Shown here: positions 50,367 to 58,421 of the stretch, piece after piece | Numbering within the stretch: the stretch's first letter is position 1 | How the letters are laid out: each line of letters starts with the position of its first letter | Program-made: the position numbers and the translations under genes | Notes under the pieces: generated by a model | Seen by the model: only the letters and a program-made list of their open reading frames with translations | Database searches by the model: none | What the model was told of the DNA's origin: nothing | NCBI GenBank assembly: GCA_003557485.1 | Contig: PWOI01000130.1 | Span: forward strand, 1 to 64,000 | Length of the DNA: 64,000 nucleotides | Reading direction: 5' to 3' | Source: Elusimicrobiota bacterium | Lineage (GTDB): Bacteria > CG03 > SLGR01 > PWQF01

Positions 50367-50792
50367 ATGGGCAAATTCGGAGTCAGCCAGGCAAAAGAGA
50401 AGAAACTTCTTGAAAAAATGCGCCGTTACAAAATACGGGAGAAAGATCTGAAGGAGAATTTTATATCCGCTGCAAAAAAAGGCGGGACAAAAACCAATAA
50501 AACCTCCAGCGGAGTCTACTTGAAGCATCTGCCTACCGGCACGGAGGTCAAATGTTCCTCCAGCCGGTCCAGGCCTGTAAACAGGTTCCTTGCCAGGAGA
50601 CGCCTTGCCGATAAGATAGAAAACGCGGTAGAAGGCAGAAAATCACGGCTACAGAAAAAAATTGAAAAGATACGGAGACAAAAAAGAAAACGATCCAAAC
50701 GGGCAAAAGAAAAAATCCTTCGCGAAAAAAAAATAAACGCGGAGAAGAAATCTCTGAGAGGAAAAGTTAAATATGATGAAAATAAAACTTAA
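50367..50792 (+). CDS. release-factor-like protein lacking the GGQ motif
   Basis: The first 90 residues follow the RF-1 catalytic domain of the small peptide-chain-release-factor-like family: IREKDLKENFISAAKKGG, then TKTNKTSSGVYLKHLPTG and RPVNRFLARRRLADKIE. The normal GGQ is G39-G40-T41, so the catalytic glutamine is absent. The last 50 residues are extremely Lys/Arg-rich, suggesting rRNA binding. There are no codon-recognition domains. It could be a ribosome rescue factor that no longer hydrolyses or one acting in another way. Its stop lies inside the tspO start region (20-base overlap). Confidence 0.75.
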   Translation: MGKFGVSQAKEKKLLEKMRRYKIREKDLKENFISAAKKGGTKTNKTSSGVYLKHLPTGTEVKCSSSRSRPVNRFLARRRLADKIENAVEGRKSRLQKKIEKIRRQKRKRSKRAKEKILREKKINAEKKSLRGKVKYDENKT

Positions 50793-51246
50793 CTATTTTA
50801 CTGTCCCGCTTGTAACAATTGCCGTAGCGGTATCGGGAAGCTACTTCACGTCACTGGGCCTCAACGGGTGGTATGATCAGCTTTCTAAGCCCGGGTGGAC
50901 GCCCGGAGGAGGATTTATAGGCGCAATGTGGACCTTCCTTTATATTCTTGTAACAATAGTAGTCCTAGGTTTTGTTAACCGTCACCGGCAGGCAGGCCGC
51001 TACAGTATAATAATAGCTTTTTTCATAGTAAACGCCGTTCTCAACGCTACCTGGTCCCTTATATTCTTCTCAATGAATCTAACGGGCCTGGCACTACTGT
51101 GGATAATACTGCTTAACCTGACAATAATATACCTTATAATACTTATATGGCCATATTCTAAACTTCTCGCTGCGGGTCTTATTCCCTATGCCGCCTGGGT
51201 ATCGGTTGCGGGAACCCTCAACTATATGATCTGGGTAATGAACTGA
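50773..51246 (+). CDS. tspO: TspO/MBR-family membrane protein
   Basis: A 157-residue, five-helix membrane protein: GLNGWYDQLSKPGWTPGG (29-46), then FIGAMWTFLYILV and an NAVLNATWSLIFF helix, and WVSVAGTLNYMIWVMN at the end fit the TspO family, including the tryptophan-rich helix. It binds porphyrins and other hydrophobic ligands and may degrade or transport them. Starts ATG ATG. It overlaps the release-factor-like gene by 20 bases, so translation is linked. The FAD oxidoreductase follows after 7 bases. Confidence 0.92.
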   Translation: MMKIKLNYFTVPLVTIAVAVSGSYFTSLGLNGWYDQLSKPGWTPGGGFIGAMWTFLYILVTIVVLGFVNRHRQAGRYSIIIAFFIVNAVLNATWSLIFFSMNLTGLALLWIILLNLTIIYLIILIWPYSKLLAAGLIPYAAWVSVAGTLNYMIWVMN

Positions 51247-51253
51247 TAATTAG

Positions 51254-52777
51254 ATGGAAAAAGTAATAGACATTACCGTAGCTCCGGAACGTATTAACGA
51301 CTACGGTTACATAAAAAAAATTGCCCTTGAAAAGGCGGGCTTACCGAACGGCCGTATAAAAATTCTTAAGAGATCCGTAGACGCAAGGCACAAACCCGTA
51401 TACCGTATTAAAGCAGCCATCTATACCGGAAAGCTTCCGGAACCAGAACCGCCCGCTGTATTTAAAAATACAGAGGATGCGAAACCTGTCTTTATAGCGG
51501 GCGCCGGACCGGCAGGCCTTTTTGCGGCGCTTCAGCTGCTTATACTGGGAGTAAAGCCCGTAATATTTGAGAGGGGCAAAGATGTGGATTCAAGAAAAAA
51601 AGACATAAAAGACCTTGAACTCTCCAACAGCCTCAAGGCCGATTCCAATTACTGTTTCGGTGAGGGCGGTGCGGGGGCCTTCAGCGACGGCAAACTCTAT
51701 ACAAGAGCGGTAAAGCGCGGCAGCCCCCGACAGGTTCTTGACCTGCTGGTAAAGCACGGAGCTTCTCCGGAAATACTGATAGACTCCAGGCCCCATATCG
51801 GCTCAGACGCCCTACCGGAAGTAATAAAATCAATAAGGAAAACAATTATAGGCCACGGCGGAGAGATAAACTTCAATTCATATATATCTTCACTGACTGT
51901 AAAAGAAGAAAAACTTGTCTCGGTAACTATAAACGAAAAAGAAAAAATCCCCTGCAGCGCCCTAATACTTGCAACCGGACATTCTGCCGCCTCGACTTAC
52001 AGGATGCTCCACAATCAGGGTATAACTCTTGAATCCAAGCCGTTTGCAGTAGGTGTAAGGGTAGAGCACAGACAGCAGGTTATAGATTCTATACAGTACG
52101 GCTCTTCTCCCAGGCCGGAAGGGTTGCCCCCCGCCTCCTATGTGCTCAAAAGTTCTTTTAAGGGAAGGGGCGTATATTCCTTCTGTATGTGCCCGGGCGG
52201 AATGATCATCCCGTCTTCTACATCAGAAAGAGAGCTGGTTTTAAACGGCATGTCTCCTTCAGGAAGAAATCTACCTTTTGCCAATGCGGCAATAGTAACC
52301 CAGGTATCGGCAGAAGATTTCGGCAACGGTGTATTTGCGGGCCTTGAGTTCCGGGAAAAACTTGAGAGCGACGCTTTTAATATAACAGAGAGCCTTACCG
52401 CGCCGGCGCAGAGACTTGCAGATTTTGTAAACGGGAAAAAATCAGAAACACTGCCGGAATCCTCTTATCCACCGGGGATAACAAGTTTTCCCCTGGCCGA
52501 ACTCTTTCCCGGATACGTCACCCAGGCGTTGATAAAAGGATTTAAAGACTTTTCGAGCAAAATGAAAGGATTTCTTACACAGGAAGCAGTTCTTCTTGCC
52601 CCGGAGACCAGAACAAGCTCGCCGGTCAGGATTCCCAGAAACAAAACTACGTTGATGCATCCCGTGGCAGAAGGGCTCTTTCCCTGCGGCGAGGGGGCGG
52701 GGTATTCAGGCGGAATACTTTCGTCTGCGCTGGACGGAATAAAATGCGCCCTTGCCGCGCAAGCTTTTATCCAATAA
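51254..52777 (+). CDS. FAD-dependent oxidoreductase of the COG2509 type
   Basis: 507 residues with an N-terminal domain of about 75 residues (MEKVIDITVAPERIND), then the Rossmann motif FIAGAGPAGLFAALQLLILG at about 76-95, a conserved NYCFGEGGAGAFSDGKLYTR, LILATGHSAASTY and the C-terminal VAEGLFPCGEGAGYSGGIL. This is the COG2509 family of predicted flavoprotein dehydrogenases, present across anaerobes. Its substrate is unknown. It ends the operon that begins with the release-factor-like gene and tspO. Confidence 0.88.
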   Translation: MEKVIDITVAPERINDYGYIKKIALEKAGLPNGRIKILKRSVDARHKPVYRIKAAIYTGKLPEPEPPAVFKNTEDAKPVFIAGAGPAGLFAALQLLILGVKPVIFERGKDVDSRKKDIKDLELSNSLKADSNYCFGEGGAGAFSDGKLYTRAVKRGSPRQVLDLLVKHGASPEILIDSRPHIGSDALPEVIKSIRKTIIGHGGEINFNSYISSLTVKEEKLVSVTINEKEKIPCSALILATGHSAASTYRMLHNQGITLESKPFAVGVRVEHRQQVIDSIQYGSSPRPEGLPPASYVLKSSFKGRGVYSFCMCPGGMIIPSSTSERELVLNGMSPSGRNLPFANAAIVTQVSAEDFGNGVFAGLEFREKLESDAFNITESLTAPAQRLADFVNGKKSETLPESSYPPGITSFPLAELFPGYVTQALIKGFKDFSSKMKGFLTQEAVLLAPETRTSSPVRIPRNKTTLMHPVAEGLFPCGEGAGYSGGILSSALDGIKCALAAQAFIQ

Positions 52778-52846
52778 CCTCTCCTGAAATTAACCGATAA
52801 TAACCAATGCCAGCCAGGGTATAAAATCTCTCCCGTTTTTAACTGA

Positions 52847-53326
52847 TTAGAACCTGCGCGTGACCCCTGCCCTGAAAATAGGATTCCTTGCCGGAGAATT
52901 TTTGTCAATAGCAAGGTCGTAAAGGATCATTGCGTAAGCCTGTGTTTTAGGATCAAGGTTCTGCCTGTAGCCCGCGCCGACAGGAAACGATACCACCCAT
53001 CTGCGGTCATCCTGGTCGGCGGGCCTGCCTATATTTGTAAGCTGCACCTCGCTGTGCGCATAGACATTCCTGAGCAGGGTAACCTGAAGGTAAGTCCTGC
53101 CGCCATATGTGTACCTAACGCGGTCATACCTGTCAGTATAGGAGTAAAAAGCGCCTACTCCAACGTCAAGGATATTGTAACGGTAACCTATAACCGGTGA
53201 AACCTCAGCGTAAAAACCCCTGTCGTCCACATGTCCGCTTATAGACCCTCCGGTATAAACATACCCGTGGACAGCAGACGCTGCAAAAAGACAGCCGCCA
53301 ATAACCAGTAAAGTAATTTTCTTCAT
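52847..53326 (-). CDS. small exported beta-barrel-like protein
   Basis: A signal peptide (ending AVHG) and 138 mature residues with strong strand periodicity: GFYAEVSPVIGYRYNILDVG, VRYTYGGRTYLQVTLLR, and an end of RAGVTRRF. It is probably an 8-strand outer-membrane barrel. No function can be assigned. It lies downstream of the thiol/rubredoxin operon (90-base gap) and faces the end of the FAD oxidoreductase gene. It has CAGGAGG before its ATG. Confidence 0.65.
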   Translation of the reverse strand: MKKITLLVIGGCLFAASAVHGYVYTGGSISGHVDDRGFYAEVSPVIGYRYNILDVGVGAFYSYTDRYDRVRYTYGGRTYLQVTLLRNVYAHSEVQLTNIGRPADQDDRRWVVSFPVGAGYRQNLDPKTQAYAMILYDLAIDKNSPARNPIFRAGVTRRF

Positions 53327-53416
53327 AAAACAACCTCCTGAAAAACAACCGGTCCCGGTTTCAATATACTATATTTCCTCTCCGGCGCGCAAACATTATA
53401 AACATTTTCGGAAGTT

Positions 53417-53914
53417 TTAAGATTTAATGAAAATTTCGAATCTTTCCTTTTTTGCTTTACATACAGGACAGACATCCGGCGGAGTTTTCCTTGCGCATAG
53501 ATAACCGCACACCTTACATCTCCACACATCTATAGAAACTCCTGATACTTTGTTTGCTTTAAGTTCCTTTTTATGTCCTCTCCGCTCCGGAACAGGTTTT
53601 AGCTCCTTTTTACCGTTAACCACTTCTTCTGACACATAAAGGGCGCAGTAGCAGGCCCCGTATTGAGAAATATCGTCATCCCGGTAATCACAGGGACATA
53701 TTATATCAATATCTTTTTCCCTGGAACCTCCGGAGAGGCGGCAGGGGCAGGAACTGTAGCCATAACGTTTGCTGTTTACAATAAGTCCTTCAACTAGATT
53801 ATCGGTAAACTCACTGTCAGGGTTTAAGTAATACCCTGATTTATCCGCGTCTCGATGAAGTTGTTTTCTGTATTGTTTTATTTCGCTTCCAGATACTTCT
53901 ATCGAAGGTTTCAT
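53417..53914 (-). CDS. ferredoxin:thioredoxin reductase catalytic subunit fused to a rubredoxin domain
   Basis: Residues about 1-95 are the FTR beta subunit: SKRYGYSSCPCR, ICPCDYRD and GACYCALYV give the six Cys of the 4Fe-4S and disulfide site. Residues about 125-165 are a rubredoxin-like domain (WRCKVCGYLCARKTPPDVCP then CKAK). FTR reduces thioredoxin with ferredoxin electrons; the fused rubredoxin may be the electron donor or acceptor. No FTR alpha subunit is present, as in other non-photosynthetic forms. It follows a glutaredoxin-like gene with a 4-base overlap, so the two proteins may be partners. Confidence 0.88.
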   Translation of the reverse strand: MKPSIEVSGSEIKQYRKQLHRDADKSGYYLNPDSEFTDNLVEGLIVNSKRYGYSSCPCRLSGGSREKDIDIICPCDYRDDDISQYGACYCALYVSEEVVNGKKELKPVPERRGHKKELKANKVSGVSIDVWRCKVCGYLCARKTPPDVCPVCKAKKERFEIFIKS

Positions 53915-54165
53915 TTTGAAAGTTCGCGCTCAAATCCATCGGTATCAAAACCCATAACTACAACACCATCAATAACAACCATAGGGAACCCTTTCTGAGT
54001 ACTATGCTGCTTCATCTCTGCCTTTGCCTTTGAAGATTCCGGATCTTCAAGAAGATCTACAAATACATGATCAAATTCACATTCTTTCTCTTTAAAGTAG
54101 TCAAGCGTTTTTTTACACCAGATACACGTGCTGAGGGCATATATTTTTATCTCTTTATTCTTCAT
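53911..54165 (-). CDS. glutaredoxin-like protein
   Basis: An 84-residue thioredoxin fold with the redox site STCIWCKK (Cys-Ile-Trp-Cys) near residue 13 and a cis-proline segment GFPMVVIDG. GGGAGG lies 4 bases before the ATG at 54165, so a longer TTG reading from 54177 is rejected. It overlaps the FTR gene and follows the reverse rubrerythrin by 12 bases. It likely takes electrons from the FTR-type reductase beside it. Confidence 0.88.
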   Translation of the reverse strand: MKNKEIKIYALSTCIWCKKTLDYFKEKECEFDHVFVDLLEDPESSKAKAEMKQHSTQKGFPMVVIDGVVVMGFDTDGFERELSK

Positions 54166-54177
54166 ATTACCTCCCAA

Positions 54178-54687
54178 TCAATCTTTTGAAAAATCAAGAT
54201 GGTCTATCTCAATTTCCACAAGGGCTTCAAATATCTCTTTTACCCTGGGGTCGGCTGCCTCGCCGGCTGCTTTTTTGTAAAACTCTATAGCCCTTGTTTC
54301 CCTATCATGGGATTCTTTTAGGTTTTCAGCCTTACTTGAGTGGCAGCTTTCTTTTACTTCCGGCACTTCTTTAAGTTTAAGTATTTTTCTCCATATACTC
54401 GCATGCTCGGCTTCCACTTTACCGAGAGCCTTAAAAAGCAGTTTCATTTCAGTTTCTTCCGAGGCCCCGGATGCGCAGGAATAAAACGCAGCGTTACTGA
54501 GTTCTACCTGCAGCGCGCGCTCGGCGTTTGCCCTGTCGGTATCATTGAGATCAACATCAAACTCGGCAACTGCAGATGAAGCTTCCTTTATATAATTTAT
54601 GTGGGCGCCGCAGAACGGGCAGTTAGCAGGCGCAGACTCGCCTATATAAGGATCACCGCAAATTTCACATCTGAACAACTTAACCAT
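54178..54687 (-). CDS. reverse rubrerythrin (rubredoxin domain first)
   Basis: Residues 1-35 are a rubredoxin-type domain (FRCEICGDPYIGESAPANCP then FCGA). Residues 50-169 are a ferritin-like diiron domain with ERALQVELSNAAFY, KVEAEHASIWR, ESHDRETRAIEFY and VEIEIDHLDF, including EAEH and EIDH. The domain order is reverse to classical rubrerythrin at 26436. It should reduce peroxide or oxygen. AAAGGAG precedes the ATG and a good promoter is present. It leads the operon with the Grx and FTR fusion proteins, which may feed electrons to it. Confidence 0.88.
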   Translation of the reverse strand: MVKLFRCEICGDPYIGESAPANCPFCGAHINYIKEASSAVAEFDVDLNDTDRANAERALQVELSNAAFYSCASGASEETEMKLLFKALGKVEAEHASIWRKILKLKEVPEVKESCHSSKAENLKESHDRETRAIEFYKKAAGEAADPRVKEIFEALVEIEIDHLDFSKD

Positions 54688-54724
54688 ATTCTTCTCCTTT
54701 CATTACAACAACTACAACGATATT

Positions 54725-54753
54725 TTTATATATAATTTTACCCTTGCGGGCAA
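54725..54753 (-). promoter_or_regulatory. promoter of the reverse rubrerythrin operon
   Basis: TTGCCC (54753-54748), 17 bases, TATAAA (54730-54725) on the minus strand. The end of the prenyl synthase gene is 5 bases upstream. Confidence 0.65.
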
Positions 54754-54757
54754 ATAC

Positions 54758-55792
54758 TCATAGAAACGATCTGCAGAAAGAAATTACAGTTCCGTACCTG
54801 TTTTTATCCGGCATTATTGATGACAGAATTTCTTTAGCCTTGCCGGATAGATCTTTAATCTCTTTTTCAGCGCGTTCGATACTGCCTGATTTTATATATA
54901 GACGCACCATATTGCGGCAGTCTTCAACTGAAGGGTTTTCAAGCGACAAAAACTTACGGACACCCTCTTTGGCCCCGCTGTATCCGGACACATAGGTATA
55001 ATGCATAAGCATTGTTTTCTTTTTACTCATGAGGTCCTCGTAAGGCTCACGGCCCTTTATGTTTTCGGTTATGTCTATTATATCGTCTCTAATCTGAAAA
55101 GCTGTTCCCATAAGGCGGCCCCCGGTAAAAATCTCTTCCCTGTCATTTTCAGGGGCTCCTGCCAGAATTGCGCCCGCCAGCATAGGGCAGGCAAAAGTAT
55201 ACCTTGCAGACTTGTAATCATATATTTTTAAAATATCCTCTCTATTTAAATCCTCAATTTTTTCGCTCTCATAAACAAGTTCGCTGAATTCTCCAATCCC
55301 GGTTAAGAAGGCCGCTTTCATAACTTCATCGGCAGCAAGACATTTAAGCGAAGGGTTAGCCCCGGCTTCCATAAAAAGTTTTAAACCCATACCGTACAGA
55401 ATATCTCCGGCTACAATTGCGAGATCTTTTCCTTTTTGACTGTCTCTCTTTCCGGAAACTTTATTAAGAAGGAGATGCATCGCCTTACCTCCCCGCCGGC
55501 AATCGGCTTTATCAACTATGTCGTCGTGTATAAGGGCGCATGCGTGAAGAAGTTCAAGCCCTGCAGCAGCAGGAATAACTTTTTCTATAGAATCTGAAGA
55601 ATATGCCTGCCAGGAGAGAATAAGAAGTATGGAGCGTATCATTTTGCTTTCCCTGCTCAAAAAATCTTCAATGGCGCCATATAGTTTTTCTATGTGTTTA
55701 TCTTTTCCGTGCACGGCGCGGGTTTCATCAAGAAAATCAAAAATATTTTCCCTGATTAACGCTGACAGTTTTATATAGTAATTACTATTCAC
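54758..55792 (-). CDS. long-chain polyprenyl diphosphate synthase
   Basis: A trans-isoprenyl diphosphate synthase, 344 residues. The first Asp-rich motif is IHDDIVDKADCRRGG near residue 90, and the second is FQIRDDIIDI near 233. It should add isopentenyl units to make a C30-C40 tail. It lies immediately after menA (GTGA overlap), so a menaquinone side chain is the most likely product. The start is GTG. The prenyl synthase heterodimer partner was not seen. Confidence 0.92.
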   Translation of the reverse strand: MNSNYYIKLSALIRENIFDFLDETRAVHGKDKHIEKLYGAIEDFLSRESKMIRSILLILSWQAYSSDSIEKVIPAAAGLELLHACALIHDDIVDKADCRRGGKAMHLLLNKVSGKRDSQKGKDLAIVAGDILYGMGLKLFMEAGANPSLKCLAADEVMKAAFLTGIGEFSELVYESEKIEDLNREDILKIYDYKSARYTFACPMLAGAILAGAPENDREEIFTGGRLMGTAFQIRDDIIDITENIKGREPYEDLMSKKKTMLMHYTYVSGYSGAKEGVRKFLSLENPSVEDCRNMVRLYIKSGSIERAEKEIKDLSGKAKEILSSIMPDKNRYGTVISFCRSFL

Positions 55793-56688
55793 ATTAAGGC
55801 ACCAAGGAAAAAAGAAAAAGCGATAATAGTGTTGACCCCGGCATATATTTGAAGTGTTTTTAAATCTATGGTATCAAGATGTTTTTCTCTCTTTTTCAAT
55901 ATCTTTGAATATTTCACGGCAGCCGGAATAAAAATTAATGATATAAGGGAAAGTAGAGGATAGTATCCCAGCACTGCCATAATAATTATCCATATAAACA
56001 CTGAAAAAAGAACAGATGCATAAATATAAGAAGCTTTTTCTAAACCGGTTCTAATCGGCATCGTTTTTATCCCGGCCGCCCGGTCTTTGTCAATATCCCT
56101 TATATTATTGGATATAAGAACCGCTGTTATAAGCAGGCCCGGAGGCAAAGATGCGGCAATGGCGACAAATGAAAGTTCTCCGGTAAGAGCAAGGTAAATA
56201 CCTGACCCCAGAAGAGGCCCCATAAAAAGAAGTATCATTATTTCACCTGCACCCCGGTATTTATAGGCAAGAGGCGGACCTGTATATGAATATCCTCCGG
56301 CAAAACCCAAAACACCCAGCACAAAAAGTAAAAATCCTCTGTAAAATGAAAGTATAACAAGGCACCCGAAACCCAAGGCAAATGTTAAAATCATAAAAAT
56401 TAAAACTTGGCCGGCGGATACCTCCCCGGATGCCAGTGGATGTACTCTGTCATACTTTGCAGGCAGATCAACCCCTCTTCTGAAATCAAAGTATTCATTT
56501 ACAAGATTTACAAAAAAATGAAGACAGGCTACCCCAAAAAGTATAACCGGAAAAAGAACCCAAGCCGCAGCTGCGTTCAGGTAAGCAGCAACACCTGCAG
56601 CTATAGCGGCAGGAATAAGAGAGGAAATAAGAAAGTTAGCCCTGGCGGCTTTAAAAAAAACAGGTAACCGCAAGGTTCTAGTTTTCAT
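55789..56688 (-). CDS. menA: UbiA-family prenyltransferase, likely MenA
   Basis: A UbiA-type membrane enzyme of about 299 residues with eight to nine helices. NEYFDFRRGVDLPAKYDRVH is the first Asp motif (N-D-x-x-x-D type) and ISNNIRDIDKDRAAGIKTMP the second. The sequence is of the 1,4-dihydroxy-2-naphthoate prenyltransferase type, and the gene next to it makes long prenyl diphosphates. It implies menaquinone. Other men genes are not in the window. I chose the ATG at 56688 behind AAGGGTG; an in-frame GTG is at 56697. It overlaps the TPR gene by 11 bases. Confidence 0.85.
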   Translation of the reverse strand: MKTRTLRLPVFFKAARANFLISSLIPAAIAAGVAAYLNAAAAWVLFPVILFGVACLHFFVNLVNEYFDFRRGVDLPAKYDRVHPLASGEVSAGQVLIFMILTFALGFGCLVILSFYRGFLLFVLGVLGFAGGYSYTGPPLAYKYRGAGEIMILLFMGPLLGSGIYLALTGELSFVAIAASLPPGLLITAVLISNNIRDIDKDRAAGIKTMPIRTGLEKASYIYASVLFSVFIWIIIMAVLGYYPLLSLISLIFIPAAVKYSKILKKREKHLDTIDLKTLQIYAGVNTIIAFSFFLGALM

Positions 56689-57547
56689 TTCTTTCACCCT
56701 TAAGTATATTTATTTCTTTTATTATACGGTTCCCGGGGTCAAGAATCTCGGCTTGGGCAGCATATTTCTCATACAATTCAAAATTCCCTTTGATAAAATA
56801 TAATTTGGCAATTGTGGCATGAATATCGGCGAAACCAGGATCTTTTGCCAAAGCATCGTAAAGATATTTTTTAGCTTTAGTTATATCCCTTCCGGCTAAA
56901 CGCGGGGCCATCAAATAATAACTGCCCCAGGCAAACAACACCCCCGGATAGTCAGGATCCAGTTCTCTGGCCTGACGCAGATGGCTGCGGGCGGCAAGTC
57001 CTCTTGAAATTCTTCCGAAAACAAAAGATTCCATAGCTGCAGACCCCATTGCTCCACCGGCAATCAGGTGGGCCCTTATCAGGTTTGCCCTGTCTGTTTT
57101 CTCTTCCATAGATATAATCCGACGGGCAAGGCGTACCGCCTGCGTATAATTGCCTTTCTCGAAGTGTATGTATGCCTTAGTTACCAGGGCGGGTGCAAAA
57201 TCAGGTTTTTTTTCCAGAACATCTTCCAGAAGAGCAATGCTTTCAGAAAAAAGCCTGCGGCGCCTGTATATTTCTGCAATTCCCCATTGCGTTTCAGGTG
57301 AATTTTCTGTGAGTTCTGCCGTTATCCTAAACCATTTTTCGGCTTCATCATCAAGCCGCCTGGTCAGAAGGTTCACTGCAAGCATATATGCGGCCGGCGC
57401 AGAATAAGGATAAGTTGAAATATTGAGTTCAGCATCCTGATACTTATACACATGGTTATGTATTTCAATCCATTCAAAGTTCCCGGCCAATGCCCCAGAA
57501 ACAAAAATTGAGCTGCAAAAAATGAAAAAAAACAGGAACTTTTTTAT
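56678..57547 (-). CDS. exported TPR-repeat protein with apparent ATA start codon
   Basis: About six TPR units (W..AL..A type: AEKWFRITAELTENSPETQW, ALVTKAYIHFEKGNYTQAVR, AKKYLYDALAKDPGFADIHA). The first ATG in frame is nowhere near the signal peptide, but the codons just upstream read IKKFLFFFIFCSSIFVSG then ALAG, a perfect signal peptide. These begin at ATA (57547), one base after the rhodanese stop, with GGAG 7 bases upstream. A start at 57490 would lose the signal peptide. ATA is rarely used, so either it is a true non-standard start or translation is coupled to the preceding gene. Confidence 0.75.
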   Translation of the reverse strand: MKKFLFFFIFCSSIFVSGALAGNFEWIEIHNHVYKYQDAELNISTYPYSAPAAYMLAVNLLTRRLDDEAEKWFRITAELTENSPETQWGIAEIYRRRRLFSESIALLEDVLEKKPDFAPALVTKAYIHFEKGNYTQAVRLARRIISMEEKTDRANLIRAHLIAGGAMGSAAMESFVFGRISRGLAARSHLRQARELDPDYPGVLFAWGSYYLMAPRLAGRDITKAKKYLYDALAKDPGFADIHATIAKLYFIKGNFELYEKYAAQAEILDPGNRIIKEINILKGERNEN

Positions 57548-57548
57548 A

Positions 57549-57977
57549 TTAATTCTCCAGGTTAAATCCTTCTCTGCGCCAGCTATTGACCCCTCCGGAC
57601 ATATTATAAACCCGGGAGAACCCTTTTCCTTCCATTATCCTCATTGCGCTTCTGCTTCTGCCTCCAACTGCGCAATAAACAAGGTAGGTCTTTTCCCTGT
57701 GGAGTCCGTCAATCTCTTTATTGAAATCAGCACCCCCGATGTCAATAAGCAATGAATTTTCTATATGACCGGCTTCGTATTCCCTTTTTGTTCTGACATC
57801 TATTATGACAAAACCGGAATTGTCATGGTTTTGGTTTATAAGTTCATAAGCTTCTGAAGAAGAAATGTTTTCTGCAGCAGGAACTTCCTGTAAGTCATTA
57901 TTAATTTCTATCTTTTCCCTGGCGCAACCGTATAAAGAAAAAAAGCTTAACAGGGCTGCAAAAATGAATTTATTCAT
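57549..57977 (-). CDS. rhodanese-domain lipoprotein
   Basis: A lipobox LYGC at about residues 15-18 would anchor it in the envelope. A single rhodanese domain follows: FVIIDVRTKREYEAGHIENS, the active-site loop YCAVGGRSRS (Cys near 110) and VYNMSGGVNSWRREGF. It may transfer or bind sulfur in the periplasm. The ATG at 57977 overlaps the upstream stop and is preferred to a TTG one codon earlier. The TPR gene follows. Confidence 0.88.
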   Translation of the reverse strand: MNKFIFAALLSFFSLYGCAREKIEINNDLQEVPAAENISSSEAYELINQNHDNSGFVIIDVRTKREYEAGHIENSLLIDIGGADFNKEIDGLHREKTYLVYCAVGGRSRSAMRIMEGKGFSRVYNMSGGVNSWRREGFNLEN

Positions 57978-58227
57978 CAAATATCATTTTCCCTATCTTA
58001 ACACCTTCAATACTCCTGAGTTCCTTTTCAAGATTATTTTTCTCTTCGGGACTGCCGCATAGTTCAAGAATAATTATTCCGCTGGCGCTGCAGCTCTCGC
58101 TACCCGCCTCGTGAAGGCCTATCCTGGCCTTTATGCTGCATCCATATTTTGTAAGAACTTCCTGAACCTTTCCGGCCTCTTTGACCCTGTTTTCAATACA
58201 GACTCCCATGATTTTTTTACAGCTCAT
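57970..58227 (-). CDS. small ACT-like regulator (TM1266 / hydrogenase-regulator type)
   Basis: 85 residues with MGVCIENRVKEAGKVQEVL and a GIIILELCGSPEEKNNLEKE segment, and an end of VKIGKMIFDE, like the TM1266-type iron-only hydrogenase system regulators, which have an ACT/NikR-C-like ferredoxin fold. No hydrogenase gene is in the window. It has four Cys (SCKK, GVC, GCS, ESCS), more than usual. It overlaps both neighbours. Confidence 0.7.
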   Translation of the reverse strand: MSCKKIMGVCIENRVKEAGKVQEVLTKYGCSIKARIGLHEAGSESCSASGIIILELCGSPEEKNNLEKELRSIEGVKIGKMIFDE

Positions 58228-58405
58228 TTAGCGGACTCCTTTTTTTAAATAAACACGGCGCATTCTTTGCAACTATTCTGCCTGACTTCCCGCAGTACAG
58301 CGCAACAAAAGTCCTGCAGGACTTTGCCCCGTCCAGAGCCTCCTCTTCAGGCCACCGGGCATACCGGCACTTGAGGTCGCACCACTTACTTCTGAAATTA
58401 TTCAT
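58217..58405 (-). CDS. small cysteine-rich protein, likely metal-binding
   Basis: 62 residues with five Cys in KWCDLKCRYARWPEEEALDG, KSCRTFVALYC and KNAPC. The spacing C-x3-C-...-C-x7-C is suggestive of an iron-sulfur or zinc site. I cannot name the family. It starts an operon with a TM1266-type regulator, rhodanese and TPR genes. Promoter TTGCAT-17-CATAAT; leader of about 10 bases without Shine-Dalgarno. Confidence 0.65.
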   Translation of the reverse strand: MNNFRSKWCDLKCRYARWPEEEALDGAKSCRTFVALYCGKSGRIVAKNAPCLFKKRSPLNEL

Positions 58406-58421
58406 AAACTATATAATTTAT

